Part shown: positions 10,059 to 24,016 of the stretch, one piece after another
Layout of the letters: every line of letters starts with the position of its first letter
Position numbering within the stretch: the stretch's first letter is position 1
From: Ashinkailepas kermadecensis
Lineage: Eukaryota; Arthropoda; Thecostraca; Neolepadidae
Assembly (NCBI GenBank): GCA_034440615.1
Contig: JAOTOM010005155.1
Location: forward strand, 150,001 to 214,000
DNA length: 64,000 bases
Reading direction: 5' to 3'
Made by a program: the position numbers and the translations under genes
The notes under the pieces: generated by a model
What the model saw: only the letters and a program-made list of their open reading frames with translations
Told to the model about the DNA's origin: nothing
Database searches by the model: none

Positions 10059-10195
10059 CTAGGAACTTGAGATAAGGGATTGATTGTGGTGAGAGTATGT
10101 ACATTTCTAGTACCTTTTCTAGATAGGCTTAATCCAGATGGGCCCCTGTGGCTCTTATTAAGCCTTAGCACTTTATGACTTTATGACTTTATGAC
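10059..10195 (+). mobile_element. LINE-A 3' end, right part
   Basis: It resumes at the duplicated CTAGGAAC and runs through CTTGAGATAAGGGATTG-type sequence to a tail of three TTTATGAC units at about 10171-10195. It is the direct continuation of LINE-A interrupted at 2500; LINE-B (4434-4580, complement) shows the uninterrupted form. Confidence 0.92.
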
Positions 10196-10883
10196 TGGTG
10201 CCTGTATACGGCCGTGGCTGGTGCATAGGCCTCCTTCCCATGTCAGAAATCTAAATAGGTTTTTTTTCACAAAATAAATCACGATGCAAGAAAAAAATAG
10301 ATGGAACAGATGAAAAATAATACCACGCAGTCTCAGAGCAAGTCATTTTTCCTGAAAAAGACATTAAAATAGCCTTAAAATCTATATATATATACAATCC
10401 GCTTCAACCCTCCCTGACCAAACTCAGACGGCAGTGTACAGGTGACGGCTCGCAGATCTGCACGCACCACAAAGTAAGAAATTCAGCCAATCAGCGGCTA
10501 AGGATCGGAATATATGACGTTTTTAAGACACAAACGGGTACATCATTGGCCATCTGGCAAACGACGATCGTCTGGTGCAAGTGGCGGCCAGATACCAGCC
10601 AGTCGAACTAGAGATGAGTGAAGTTGCCGTTTTGTAACGTAGGCTGAAAGTTAATTGTCGTGGTTTATGCTATTATTTGTTTTTCCTTGGTGAGTTCTCC
10701 ATCCATTCAGTCAAGTAAAATATTTCCTATCTGAAACAGATGTGAACATTTTAACTACTATTCGTTTGTATTTTCTACTTAACATTATTTTATGTCGTGT
10801 CGCTCTATCTCAGAGAACGAGTGGTCTGGCAACAGAGCAAAATCCGCTGTAAAGCCACCTATTGCCATCGTGGCGAGCTCGCT
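10196..10883. other. Unassigned segment
   Basis: AT-rich to mixed sequence with no gene or repeat that I recognise. Confidence 0.5.
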
Positions 10884-11278
10884 CAGCCGGTGGGTGACAT
10901 GTGCTCTGGTGCTCTGGTGAAGGAGCGAGTCACGCCGCCGACTATGCGCAGTACACATCGGACCCGAGGTCTAGTCTCGACTCCCACTTGAGGTGGGTGA
11001 CATGTGCTCTGGTAAAGCAGCGAGTTAAGCCACTGACCGTGTACAGTGCACATCGGACCCGAGGTCTAGTCTCGACTCCCACTTGAGGTGGGTGACATGT
11101 GCTCTGATAAAGCAGCGAGTTAAGCCACTGACCGTGTACAGTGCACATCGGACCCGATATTTAGTCTCGACTCCCACCTGAGGTGGGTGACATGTGCTCT
11201 GGTAAAGCAGCGAGTTAAGCCACTGACCGTGTACAGTGCACATCGGACCAGAGGTCTAGTCTCGACTCCCACTGAGGT
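10884..11278. repeat. 95-bp tandem repeat, about 4 copies
   Basis: GGTGGGTGACATGTGCTCTG begins units at about 10889, 10992, 11087 and 11182. The last two intervals are exactly 95 bp and the first unit is about 8 bp longer. Confidence 0.95.
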
Positions 11279-11412
11279 TCAGTGACGGCGGAGCGGCCGG
11301 TTCGAACCACCCCGAACGCAGTTCCATCGGACGGCCGGCCCGCTGTCAACCGGGGATCCATTGCTGGCAGGATGGGCAGTTTCGAAACAAATCAATTTAA
11401 GATCCAGCTGCT

Positions 11413-11593
11413 GGTTTCTCCCTCCCTCTCTCTCTTTCCCTTTCTCTCTCTCTCTCTTTCTCTCTATCTTTCTCTTTCTCTTTCTCTTCCTCTTTCCCTT
11501 TCTCTTTCTCTTGATCTTTATCTTTATCTTTATATCTATCTCTATCTATCTCTATCTCTATCTATATATCTATATCTACCTCTGTCTACTTCA

Positions 11594-11646
<53 letters not shown>

Positions 11647-11831
11647 CTATCGCTCTCTCTCTCTCTTTCTTTCACTCACTCACTCACTCACTCACTCACT
11701 CACTCACTCACTCACTCACTCACTCACTCACTCACTCACTCACTCACTCACTCACTCACTCACTCACTCACTCACTCACTCACTCACTCACTCACTCACT
11801 CACTCACTCACTCACTCACTCACTCACTCAC

Positions 11832-11894
<63 letters not shown>

Positions 11895-11960
11895 CTGTCT
11901 TTCTCTTTCTTTCTTTTCCTCTATCTTTCTGTTTCTCTCTCTCCACCTCTGTTTCTCACA
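11413..11960. repeat. Compound pyrimidine microsatellite: (CT)n, (CACT)n, (CT)n
   Basis: An impure CT/CTTT tract leads into a purer (CT)n at about 11597-11642, then about 140 bp of (CACT)n at 11691-11835, then (CT)n to about 11892. It is strongly strand-asymmetric. The frames over it encode only SLSLSL or HSLTHSLT and are not genes. Confidence 0.96.
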
Positions 11961-12768
11961 TACCCTCAATCTAACACTTTCGCACGCCGATTTCGGCATA
12001 GAAAAAAATGGAGGAAAGAGGTGGAACTGCTTTAGGGATGAACACGAGATCCAACACGATTGAATATTTGCTGATTTAGCATGGCTACTGCTTAGTGGAT
12101 TGGATGCCCAGATCATTTTAAGATGGTGATCTTTCTAAATGCATGGTTCCTGGTGATCTTTCAAATCAATTTCCTGGGAGGATGCTGGACTTATTATGTT
12201 TCTTCATTACATGGTTGCGTTGGTAAGTTGATTATTGATACTGTGTCTTGATTATTTACCGACGTCATTGGACATGTGCTTTCGCTGATTCCTGAATTCA
12301 GCCAGTCCTGGAATGTTGCCAGGCTTAGGTGGCCGGACGGGATACATTTTCAGAGTGAGTAATTCTTAGGAAGGGGATATTCTTGCTGATATTCTTTGGC
12401 AAGCTATGCAGAGCAAAAGTCGACAATAAATGGGCTGTAGAGATGGCTTGACGGCGATTCCAGGATTTCATGAAGACTGGAGACTAAGACGCTGGTAGAT
12501 GGAGGGCTCGAACCAGGCACCCGTCACGTTTGGTTCCCCTTCAGTGAACCCCGTGAATATATTGTGCATTCATCTGCTGTAGTTGTTTGTGCAGAGGGCT
12601 GGTGTACTCTTTGGGTTTATTTATGTATTTGGCAGATTTAGACCGTAACTCGCTTGCAGTCTGACCCAGTCGGCCTGGGGTAGACCCTGGCTCGAATAGG
12701 TCAGCCCTCGATTGTTGCGCATGGACCCTGACGTCCATCTGATCGTCTGGGTGCCGCCATGGGCCCGG
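11961..12768. other. Unassigned segment
   Basis: Mixed-composition unique sequence with no convincing coding frame or repeat. Confidence 0.5.
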
Positions 12769-13228
12769 TGCTAAGATTGTGGTGCGATAAAAAATGATGT
12801 CGAAACAAGCTGATAAGGATGTGGAATTTTTATATTCAGACATGTCGTTTAAAATATCATGTAAGCCATTGAAGCTGAATTCTGAGCCAATAACATGCCC
12901 ATAAGTGCATTTTTTCGTTTATTTTGTGAGACACCTGATGCAAGGATAAACAATATTAACGACAATGATAATATTACATGTTGTCAACAACATTGTACAA
13001 CTGACCACATCATCGGTAATCCTCTTTACCTCGAATTGTGTTACGAGATGTTTGTGTACCGCACTGCGTAATGGTGAGCATAATCGCATTACTTATACAC
13101 GAGGTACTGTTGGAAACGAGGCATGAAGACTTTATAAGCATGATGTCGATGCTCCTTTGGGAAGGATGTCTATTCAGCGCGCAGTAAGTGGTATACTCCA
13201 CCCTATTTTCCGGATATTTTACCACCGC
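12769..13228 (+). repeat. Dispersed ~0.5-kb repeat, copy 1
   Basis: About 460 bp aligns colinearly with 27284-27770 and 29054-29591. Landmarks are a 'gatgtcgaaac' block, a 'gagccaat' block, 'ggtaatcc...ttacctcgaattg', 'acgaggtactgtt' and an end near 'ggtatactccaccctatt'. It has no coding capacity. All three copies share one orientation and end against GC-rich or tandem sequence. Confidence 0.8.
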
Positions 13229-14633
<1,405 letters not shown>

Positions 14634-14647
14634 GACCCGGTAGCTTG

Positions 14648-15939
14648 CTGGTAGACAGAATACTGAAGTCTCATTGGTGCTTACAAATCTTCAGTGACAC
14701 TGGAAAGGGCCTGGATGTTTGGAAAGGAATCATCCACCAAAATTGCTTTGCTGAATCCCAGAAACTATGCACATGAACAATGCTTGCTCCATCTTGTCTA
14801 AACCGATGCTTATCTGAATATTACAATACCCTGCGTAATGCGCGGCGAGATACGGACAATCTCCCTCCACCTCCGCTCCATGGTGGCAACATTTCCACCG
14901 GTGATCTGTACGGGACAGCTAGGCCTGATATTCAACGCCGTCCGCTATTTTCTTTTCCAGCCTCCTTCAGAAGCCCAAAACAAACAACAGCTCTTGGTTT
15001 GTTTAGTGCCAATCGACAGAATTCGGCAACTTATAGTCCAATCTAGTTAGAATAGACAAGCGCGGGACGTCACACTGCAATTCGGGCGCCGACGATTCCC
15101 AGGGATACTGGTCCTGGTCCCGGCTCGCCCAGCAGGCTGTACCGGCCGGAAGTCCAATCTGCGCCGACCGACAACACACTTCCGCACATTTCGGTGGGTC
15201 GCCATTGGAGCGCGCGCACTGGTGGTGTCGGCTTGGACCATTGTTCAAAGGTGACACACCAAGAGTAAAGCATGGTTATGTTGGGCGATGCTGTTGCAGT
15301 GTAAAGGCGCCGTTTCCGAGGTTCTTATGGCAAGTTCGGTGTATATTATCTGGTTGTAGCTGGCGGAATGAAAAGCAAGCTTAGCTTGATATGACCAGCC
15401 TTGCCGACGTATTAACGCTGAATTGCTGAAAGATTCAGTATGATAATTATATTTTGACTTCTGTAGCGCACCAGTGGGCCAGGCTGGCTCAGACTATGGC
15501 TGTCTTCAGCCTTTCTTGGTATGTCGTATATTCTGAGCTTCTATGTGGCAATCTGTATGCTCGCTGCGCCAGACGAGTGATGATGCTCTTTATTTTCGCT
15601 GGCAGGCTTATTGTATGTGCGGCGCCTCTCCAAGCATTTGTTCTGCGGAAAAGATGTGCGCGGTGTGTTTTGCATCTGCACCACAGGTTATTACCGAGGC
15701 GTGAGACTTACATCGCAGGCTGGCGGAAATCTATAATGCGATAAGACAGAATAAGCACGGTACAAAGTGCGTGTGGTGAAGATGCTTCCATTTGCTTGGC
15801 GCGGTAGCTGTGTTCAAGTTCGCTTTTGCTGAATTAATTCCACTCGCTTCGAGACTGATAAACGGATCCTGTGGCGTTTGTTTCGTTTGCGCGAGTGTGG
15901 AGCCGGTGGTCAGGGGCGGAACCAGCGCAGTATGCTCTG
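14648..15939. other. Unassigned segment
   Basis: Mixed sequence; frames under 100 codons on both strands show no recognisable domain. Confidence 0.5.
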
Positions 15940-16710
15940 CATGCTGTGGTGGGAAGTCGTGCCGTGTCGCCCATGCTGTGGTGGGGAGTCGTGCCGTGTC
16001 GCCCATGCTGTTGTAGGGTGTCGTGCCGTGTCGTCCATGCTGTGGTGGGGAGTCGTGCCGTGTCGCCCATGCTGTGATGGGAAGTCGTGCCGTGTCGCCC
16101 ATGATGTGGTGGGAAGTCGTGCCGTGTCGTCCATGCTGTGGTGGGGAGTCGTGCCGTGTCGCCCATGATGTGGTGGAAAGTCGTGCCGTGTCGTCCATGC
16201 TGTGGTGGGGAGTCGTGCCGTGTCGCCCATGCTGTGGTGGGAAGTCGTGCCGTGTCGCCCATGCTGTGGTGGGGAGTCGTGCCGTGTCGTCCATGCTGTG
16301 GTGGGGAGTCGTGCCGTGTCGCCCATGCTGTGGTGGGGAGTCGTGCCGTGTCGCCCATGCTGTGGTGGGGAGTCGTGCCGTGTCGTCCATGCTGTGGTGG
16401 GGAGTCGTGCCGTGTCGCCCATGCTGTGGTGGGGAGTCGTGCCGTGTCGTCCATGCTGTGGTGGGGAGTCGTGCCGTGTCACCCATGCTGTGGTGGGGAG
16501 TCGTGCCGTGTCGCCCATGCTGTGGTGGGGAGTCGTGCCGTGTCGTCCATGCTGTGGTGGGGAGTCGTGCCGTGTCGTCCATGCTGTGGTGGGGAGTCGT
16601 GCCGTGTCGTCCATGCTGTGGTGGGGAGTCGTGCCGTGTCGTCCATGCTGTGGTGGGGAGTCGTGCCGTGTCGTCCATGCTGTGGTGGGGAGTCATGCCG
16701 TATCGCCCAT
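15940..16710. repeat. 32-bp tandem repeat, about 24 copies
   Basis: The unit is CATGCTGTGGTGGGGAGTCG followed by TGCCGTGTCGCC. Copies differ mainly by GTCGCCC versus GTCGTCC and GGGG versus GGGA. Since 32 is not a multiple of 3 and the unit has few stops in any phase, frames up to 349 codons appear on both strands; they are artefacts. Confidence 0.97.
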
Positions 16711-17215
16711 CACTTACATCCAGTCGCTGGAGCTGGTGATCTACTCCAAACTTGTATAAGCTGGTGGTGGTGCAACTCACCGATACAGTTATCTCTTGGC
16801 GTTACCCCAGCGTCAGCCAACCGTGGTGTAGTGGTGTCGTCTGACGAGTTAGACTCTGCTCACTACATCTACCGCACCTCCCTCGGCCCCTGACCGGCAC
16901 TGTGGCGGCACGTGATCTGACGAGCTAGACTGACCACCACACACCCACCGCACTTCCCTCGGCCCCTGATCGGCCGAATCGTTGGCTTGCTTAATTGTCT
17001 GAGTCAACTTAGGGGTGCATGATGCAAAACTTCGGCAAAACATCAGCACAAAACACAAGTTTTGTAATTTATATTTGCTTAGACACTGCAAGTAGGCATG
17101 GCTCTTCAAGGAAGGCAGTGATGATCAAGGGTGGCAAGGAAAAGATGTCGGAGTGCTGATAAAATGCCCAACTTTATTTAGAGTATAGTTTGTGAGTGTT
17201 GAAAATCCCAAAAGT
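16711..17215. other. Unassigned segment with an ~80-bp duplication
   Basis: Two copies of an ~80-bp block, each with 'tctgacgag', 'taga' and 'ctccctcggcccctga'-like sequence, lie at about 16838-16975. Nothing else is recognised. Confidence 0.55.
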
Positions 17216-17960
17216 CGCGTTGTGGCATCAGTGGTGGTCGACCTGAGATAGCGGCTATGTCGCGGTGTCGCGGTGTCGCAGGGGGGGGGGTTTTGTTTTT
17301 GCCATGTCGCGGTGTCGCGGTGTCGCACCAGCCGGCAGGGTGGGTGACTCCTCATCTCCCCGCTCCGCTGTTGTGACGCTGTGGCATCAGTGGGGGTCGA
17401 CCTGAGACAGCGGCCATGTCGCGGTGTCGCGGTGTCGCGGTGTCGCAGCAGCCGGCAGGGTGGGTGACTCCTCATCTCCCCGCTCCGCTGTTGTGACGCT
17501 GTGGCATCAGTGGGGGTCGACCTGAGACAGCGGCCATGTCGCGGTGTCGCGGTGTCGCAGCAGCCGGCAGGGTGGGTGACTCCTCATCTCCCCGCTCCGC
17601 TGTTGTGACGCTGTGGCATCAGTGGGGGTCGACCTGAGACAGCGGCCATGTCGCGGTGTCGCGGTGTCGCAGCAGCCGTCAGGGTGGGTGACTCCTCATC
17701 TCCCCGCTCCGCTGTTGTGACGCTGTGGCATCAGTGGTGGTCGACCTGAGATAGCGGCCATGTCGCGGTGTCGCGGTGTCGCGGTGTCGCAGCAGCCAGC
17801 AGGGTGGGTGACTCCTCATCTCTCCGCTCCGCTGTTGTGACGCTGTGGCATCAGTGGTGGTCGACCTGAGATAGCGGCCATGTCGCGGCGTCGCGGTGTC
17901 GCACCAGCCGGCAGGGTGGGTGACTCCTCATCTCCCCGCTCCGCTGTTGTGACGCTGTGC
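17216..17960. repeat. 112/120-bp tandem repeat with an internal 8-bp repeat
   Basis: TTGTGACGCTGTG recurs at 17371, 17491, 17603, 17715, 17835 and 17947. The intervals are 120, 112, 112, 120 and 112 bp. The 8-bp step equals one extra CGGTGTCG unit in the internal (CGGTGTCG)2-3 tract. Confidence 0.95.
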
Positions 17961-19037
17961 AAACTTTGTCTGTGTGGACAGACCTCGACGTAGCTCGTAA
18001 ACAGGGGTCGCCGGACACCGCAGCGGCCCATACCGGATGCGGCCGCTGTCTCGTGAGAGGGGCAGCGCGCTCAGTTCGCGCCTGATTGTGTTTTTCCGAG
18101 CAAGTGGCCCCCTGCGTGCCAGCTGCGTGCCTGGCGGAACCGAACTAGAGATGACAGATACCGAGTATTTTGGGACCGAAGCCCGGCACTGTCGGGCCGC
18201 TGTGACAAGCACGGCTGGAGGATGATATGTCTTGTAGCCCGGTCAAAAGGCTGTCATACTTCTACGCATATCGGGTTGTACCTTTGTGTGTTTACACTTA
18301 CATACACTTCTTATGATAAATGTATATATCTCTGTTAGATATTAATTAATAACTATTCGGTAAACTGCTGTTTGCAATAATTTTGTTGTCAACGTCTGTG
18401 AACTTATAGAAGTAAATGGCTTCAACCCGTGGAATACTCAGGACGCCAGCCAGTGTTATTGAATCATGTTGAAGATGTTAAGCAGGTTTCTCAAATATGT
18501 CTGATACATAACATGGTCAATTGATGTCAGATTTGTCCAAACCAAGGGATTGTATTAATTGAGCAAGCTAGGCAATTTCGTAGTTACCAAGATTATGTCA
18601 CAAAACACAATCTAATGCTCAAGCCATTAGTCAAGCAATACCAACATGTTGTTCCATGTTTGCCACATTCATTGCATACTGCCAGCTGAGCACATCTCAA
18701 AAGATAATCAATTTACATGAAGTTTGAGACCTAGGCAGCTTCCCTGTGTTGCTGAACGAATTGAATTGAGATTGAAAACTCCATATTTGATGAACGAGTA
18801 ATGATGCAAATTGATCATGATGATGATGATAGTGGTGATGGTGACTTTGACGATGGTGATGGTGATTCAATGAATTGATTAAGGGACAAGACCTGATATT
18901 GCCCAACGTTTCATCCTTTTTTTTTCTAGCAGCTTCACGTCAAGGTTTTTCGATAGTACCTTGAATCTCCCTGTTTTGTCCACTTTGTTGCACGGAAAGA
19001 AACAACAAAAACAAAATCAGGTGAAACCTTATCACGC

Positions 19038-19070
19038 CGTTATTGAATACTTAGGCAGTATTCAATAACG
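19038..19070. repeat. Perfect hairpin, 13-bp arms
   Basis: CGTTATTGAATAC, a 7-base loop, and the exact complement GTATTCAATAACG. Confidence 0.8.
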
Positions 19071-19353
19071 CAAAACGCTTTCGAAGCAGTTGTAATCTGG
19101 TAAACGAGAAGCGGAGGCGCTGTAAGAGGTTACCTCCATATTTGGAGGTGTTCTTGGGAGTTGTGTTGGTTAAACAATGTGGACGTTTTGTTTCAATATT
19201 ACTTCGATTATATCTTTAGCCAGTTGTGAGACTCATATGAGCGGATGTGCCCCCGTCAAGTGTCAAGTTGCTGTCAAGTGAGTGGTGAGCATGTGAAAAG
19301 TGCTGCGAGGCTTCCACAAATTGGGTGGCCCAGCAATGTGTTCAAACATGGAT

Positions 19354-19384
19354 TTCTATACCATGCGGGTTGCATGGTATAGAA
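19354..19384. repeat. Perfect hairpin, 13-bp arms
   Basis: TTCTATACCATGC, a 5-base loop (GGGTT), and GCATGGTATAGAA. A short direct repeat containing 'cacctacctatctt' follows at 19387-19420. Confidence 0.8.
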
Positions 19385-22109
19385 TGCACCTACCTATCTT
19401 TACCATGCACCTACCTATCTTGTTGGCTATTTAGGCTTAGGGACGCTTCGTGCAGTCATTGATCATACGCGCCCAGTAGGTAGCTATCTCGGTAAATAGC
19501 ATACCAGTATATATTTTGATACCTGTAGCAGTTCCTGTTCGCTAGATACAACCATGCCAATTGATACTGCTTTGTGGTTTAAGACTTAATAACTGAACAC
19601 TGTCAATAAACCAAGTTTTATTTTGGGACATGGTTCTTATAATGTGAAAGCTATGAATAGGAGTTGTCGTTTTTGAAGACAAGGTAAGATGATGTCGGAC
19701 TATTTACCGATCAAATTTTGGACAATAATTGGAAAAGGTTGAATTTTGGTTTCTGATATGCGCGGGCGCGGCGAGCCTGTCCTCCAAACTGGTAGAATTT
19801 AACATAACGCATGTGGCGTTACATGGAAAGAATCGACCTAAGAACGATCACTTTCAGAGAACGCTCTCCCATCTCATTCCCCTATCCGAAAAGAATTGCT
19901 AGCGATGCCAGTGCTCATGCAACTTGAACACAAACCATGAAGCGCAACGGTGAATTGCAGTGCATAGTTCATATGATGGCCATATTAGCTCATGGAATAT
20001 TGATCGCGACATTTGCGTTCTGTCCTGATATTTTACCATGGACATGCGAACGACCGGTTGAAAGCCCTGTGCATGTCCAAATACAGGTCAAGCTTGTCGT
20101 GAATACATTTCCTGATCGGGCTTTCGGGTTTTACATTTTCTTTCTCTAAACAGAACGTCGCTGTTGCCACAACCTCTCGGTGGCACCCAGCGTGAAGTGA
20201 AGGCACCTGTGGTTTTGGGAAGCCCTGCTAGATGTCGCCACGGTTTGTAAACGCATCTGCTGTTGGTTGCGGATTGATGTATACACACTTCTTTGATACG
20301 AGTTTTGTAATGCGTATTAGTTGAAAGACACCCCCAGAACATGCACCTGAAGGTATGTACACCATGCGTTCACTATTCAGACTTCGAGGAATGTCAGTAC
20401 ATGGGCTGCTCCAGATATTTGAATGGGGAGGGGGCCCTTGTCTCGACGGAAGCCATTTCCTCCGGAGGGGCGCCACTGCGGAAGTCCCTGGAGGGGCGCC
20501 TTTGGTTGAAAAAATCCGTTGAGCGGGTATCCGCCGCTGTCCCATCAAAGGTCTAGTCTATGCTGTGAGGTATGAAGAATAGGTCTATATTCGGATGAAT
20601 CAGGGTGGCGTTGACGGGAATGGATTGGATTTTCTCTTCACCATGTTGTATTTAAGACGCGGGTGTCACGTAGGATGTCCCAGGTAGGTAAGTTGTTCCG
20701 CAAGGTGGTCTCAAGGAAAGCTAAAATTGCAGTATGGAAATAATTCCGCCGCCAGCAGTACACATCTAAGTTTGGACTTCAAAATGCAAAACATCAAATT
20801 GTCCACCCGGCGACCTTGGTGTGCGAAGGCATTTAGGCCCTACCTACGTCATCAAGTTAAGTAGTATACCAAGGCAAAAAGAAGAAGAAGGAAACCGATC
20901 ATATTTCAATGAGCGACATATCCATCAGCGTTCAAAGAGATCGGCGTACGTAATGTAATAAGGGAATGACATCTTGTCCTTTAAACTTCTTTTAATCAAT
21001 GTTAAAAGCCAATCGTAGGGGAATGTGATGTCACAACGGCGTTCTTTAAGGCTGAACCATGAAGACCCATGCCTACTTCTTTCTTCTGCCAATTCGTACA
21101 TCATTCATGGAAGAAAAGGTACCTAAATGTGCAGCTGGATATCTTTATCGAAGCGGGAGTTGTTGCAATATTTATCCAAAAAGAGAGATGGGGGGGGGGG
21201 GAGACCGCGCCAGTCAGTGGCGGGTTAATAACTGGTGCTATCCTTTTGCAGATTGGTATGGTAACTAGGCTCGACATTAGTACTCAAGATTTGATATATA
21301 TCCACTCCACAAGTCATTCATTTCAGTTCTAACTTTGCAGTTTGCATATTCATACTTAAGAACGAAATTGTATTTGTTTTACGACCAGATTACGAAAACT
21401 ACGACGAACACCAGGTGACTTACCGCACCCCGGCATTGACCTATTTGACCTGACCTGGAAGGCCAACCAAGAAAGGTAGATACAAATGTTTCAAGCAACA
21501 CTGAATGTGCAACTATATAGCTAGACCATGCTATTTATCGCATTTATATTAAGCTTAGAAGAATAGTTATTGGGGGGACAGGTCAAATCAGTGTCTTATT
21601 TAGAAATCGTCCAGGGGGAGCGGGGCAAGCCGAATTTTCTAAGTGAGAGCTGTTTTTATACAGCATATTTGCTTGGAGTCTTTTGCTCTACGAGCTGGTG
21701 ACGGGCCGCGCGGAAGGGGTGGTTTCGGCGTGCCACATTAACATCAGGCGTAATTTGCCACCGGTAAGTTGCTAACGCAAGCCAAATACACCAGCCGATT
21801 TGTCACATTTTCACGATTTTAGAACTACGCAGGCAATGAAATATCCGAAAAGATCCGGAGGGGTCTTTTTGACAGACTTTCTTTCCACTTTAGGGATAAA
21901 AACGTATTTTGAAGGTACCCCCTACATGTTCTTCACTCTCGTTCAACTTTGATATAGACAATGCAACATCGAATTGATGTCTAGCAGGGTCACACAGTAG
22001 CATTGATTCTTCGAATGTTATATTTTGGATCACTATAACCAACATTTGGGTATTGATAAACATTCGGTATAATTGCAAAACAAAAATATTTGCGGGCGGG
22101 TAACTTAAC

Positions 22110-23005
22110 ACGCGCACTGGGGGGGGGGTCGAAATCTGCCCACCCCTCCGGTTTTTCGCAAATACCTGCAGATTTTACCGGTGGATATACGCGATTTTCG
22201 GTGTACCTGCTTAAAAATGAACGGCGCGTCGTTTAAAGGAAGAAAAATGGAAATCGGCCGAAAATTTTTCAAGTTAGGTGTCGCTAAAGTCCAAAAATGT
22301 TATAGCGCCAGACCACAAAAATCGGCGCTGATGCGCTTCCAGCATACTGACAAAAGAGAAGTGTTCTAGGCAACACTAGCGACTTGTTTGATGCATATTG
22401 ATATGCTGTATAGTTTCAAGGTCATGTTAGGTCACCAAGGTCAAGTCAGGTCAAGTTCATGACAGATTAATGGAACCAAACTTGATCAACTGGAATGTTG
22501 CCATAAATGCACTACTGGTTGTCATTTGTACTGTTTGTCATTGCGTTCCATACTTTATTCATGTACTTCACTCCCTTCTTCACGAAGCCGATTGCTCCGA
22601 GCTGCCCGACGGAGCAATCGGGCGGGCGGCCGGTTCCGGTAACTGGAACAGGTAACTGACCTGATAAAGTGGTGCTATATAGGTGACCTGCGGTCACATG
22701 TTGGGTCTAGCATCTGCATTGCATCATTAGTAATGTCCAAAACATCATTGATGCCCATTTTTGAGCATTTAAACACAATCACAGCGATCCATAACGATGA
22801 CAAGCCGAGCCACGCAAAACCGGAAAATATTGCCAATCCGACCTCATTTGACCTTGAAGATATTGACCTAAGGTCACGAAAATTGCACACATTAGAGTTC
22901 ACTACCGTGCCCATCCACCCTGCGAATTTCGTTCCTCCAGCTTTACTAGGAGCCGAGATCTTAGGGGGGGGGGGCGGAATCCGCCCCCCCCCCTCCAGTG
23001 CGCGT
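22110..23005. mobile_element. Non-autonomous DNA-transposon-like element with ACGCGCACTGG inverted ends
   Basis: The left end ACGCGCACTGG (22110-22120) and the right end CCAGTGCGCGT (22995-23005) are exact complements, each followed inward by a G-rich/C-rich block able to fold back on itself. The first 390 bp match 674-1065. The element is 896 bp long and encodes no transposase. Flanks are TTAAC on the left and AATTC on the right, so no clear target duplication is visible and the superfamily stays open. Confidence 0.7.
22419..22459 (+). promoter_or_regulatory. Cluster of five AGGTCA-type half-sites, second copy
   Basis: AGGTCA at 22419, 22429, 22438 and 22448 and AGTTCA at 22454 keep the 4-3-4-0 spacing of the copy at 983-1023, although spacer bases differ. 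An everted pair (TGACCT-A-AGGTCA) lies at 22864-22876 in the same element. Confidence 0.4.
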
Positions 23006-23895
23006 AATTCTCAGAGGCCCTCCAGGGCGCGTGTTTTGACAACATGAGAAAACATGAGAAACTATGAGAACTCGTCTATTGCAAGAATTGCATGCTTATC
23101 GATTACATCGACAACGGCGCATTCTGTTGCAGTCGGTATGCCCGGGCCTGGCAACCCTAACACATTGCACGCGGCGAGATGGCTCCGTGCCGAGCCACCG
23201 TCCAATGTCGATATCTGAATTTTATGCTTCACTTCAGGGCCTGACCACTGGTCTCACAATTCGGCAAATGGACGGGACAGGCGCAATGTCAAGGGTGTCG
23301 GGAACTTTCCCATCTTATGTCAGGGACATTTTTAAGTTTTCGGGAAAAAGATAGGTAAGAGTATGGGCTTTACAGGGAGGATTCCATTTTCCACTTCATC
23401 TCTCCTCAGGAGAGAGTCCACCAGTCAGGTCTGTGTCGCAGTCAGGCGCGACAGCCGTGTGTTCCAGTGTTGGTCCACCAGCCAGGTTTGTGTCGCAGTC
23501 AGGCGCGAGAGGCCCGGTCGAGGATCAGGTCCGTGTCCGGCGGCCCAATGTCTGTTGTGAGGTCATCCCGGGCGCCGGCCGACGCTGGCCAGACCCAGCC
23601 GGTGTGACCGAGCTGCGTCCATCGATATCAGCTGATCGATCTGTGAGTGCAGCGGCGGCGACAGGAGCGGCGGCCGTCGGCCGTGGCCGGCCGGGCGGGC
23701 ATCGATCGGCGACCGTCGCCGCCCCTGCCGGCCGCCGCCGCCCCGGCCGCCGCACAGCGCGGCCGGCCGCCTCCGCCGCCAGTGCGCCCCTCGGCTGCCT
23801 GTGTGCCCCGCCGCCGCCGCGGCCGCCCCGGCAGCCATGCGGGCGGCCGTCCGCAGACACGGTATGTCGCGCGGCGGCCGCGCCCGCCGCCACCG
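23006..23895. other. GC-rich segment, unassigned
   Basis: From about 23540 the sequence is very GC- and CpG-rich with runs of GCCGCC. Overlapping frames of 100-230 codons occur on both strands and look compositional. Confidence 0.5.
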
Positions 23896-24016
23896 CCGGA
23901 CCGATACTGGGCCGACACCGGACCGACACAGGACCGACACCGGACTGACGCCGGACCGACACTGGGCCGATACCGGACCGACACCGGACCGACACTGGAC
24001 CAACGCCGGACCGACA
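23896..24016. repeat. 12-bp GGACCGACACCG-like array
   Basis: About ten degenerate copies of GGACCGACACCG or GGGCCGATACCG. Confidence 0.9.

Larger units (their letters stand above)
17961..22109. other. Long unassigned segment (4.1 kb)
   Basis: Mostly AT-rich unique sequence with no frame over about 106 codons that looks real. It contains two short perfect hairpins (19038-19070 and 19354-19384), a GAT-rich patch near 18800-18870 and TGACCT half-sites near 21445-21462. Confidence 0.5.

Noticed and set aside
4440..10195. Long inverted repeat (4440-4580 versus 10059-10195) as ends of one large transposon
   Set aside because: These are the 3' ends of two LINEs in opposite orientation. The real transposon ends are the 18-bp repeats at 2501 and 10058.
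15731..16893. Overlapping 349- and 251-codon frames on opposite strands
   Set aside because: The 32-bp array has few stops in any phase; mutual overlap and phase cycling argue against genes.
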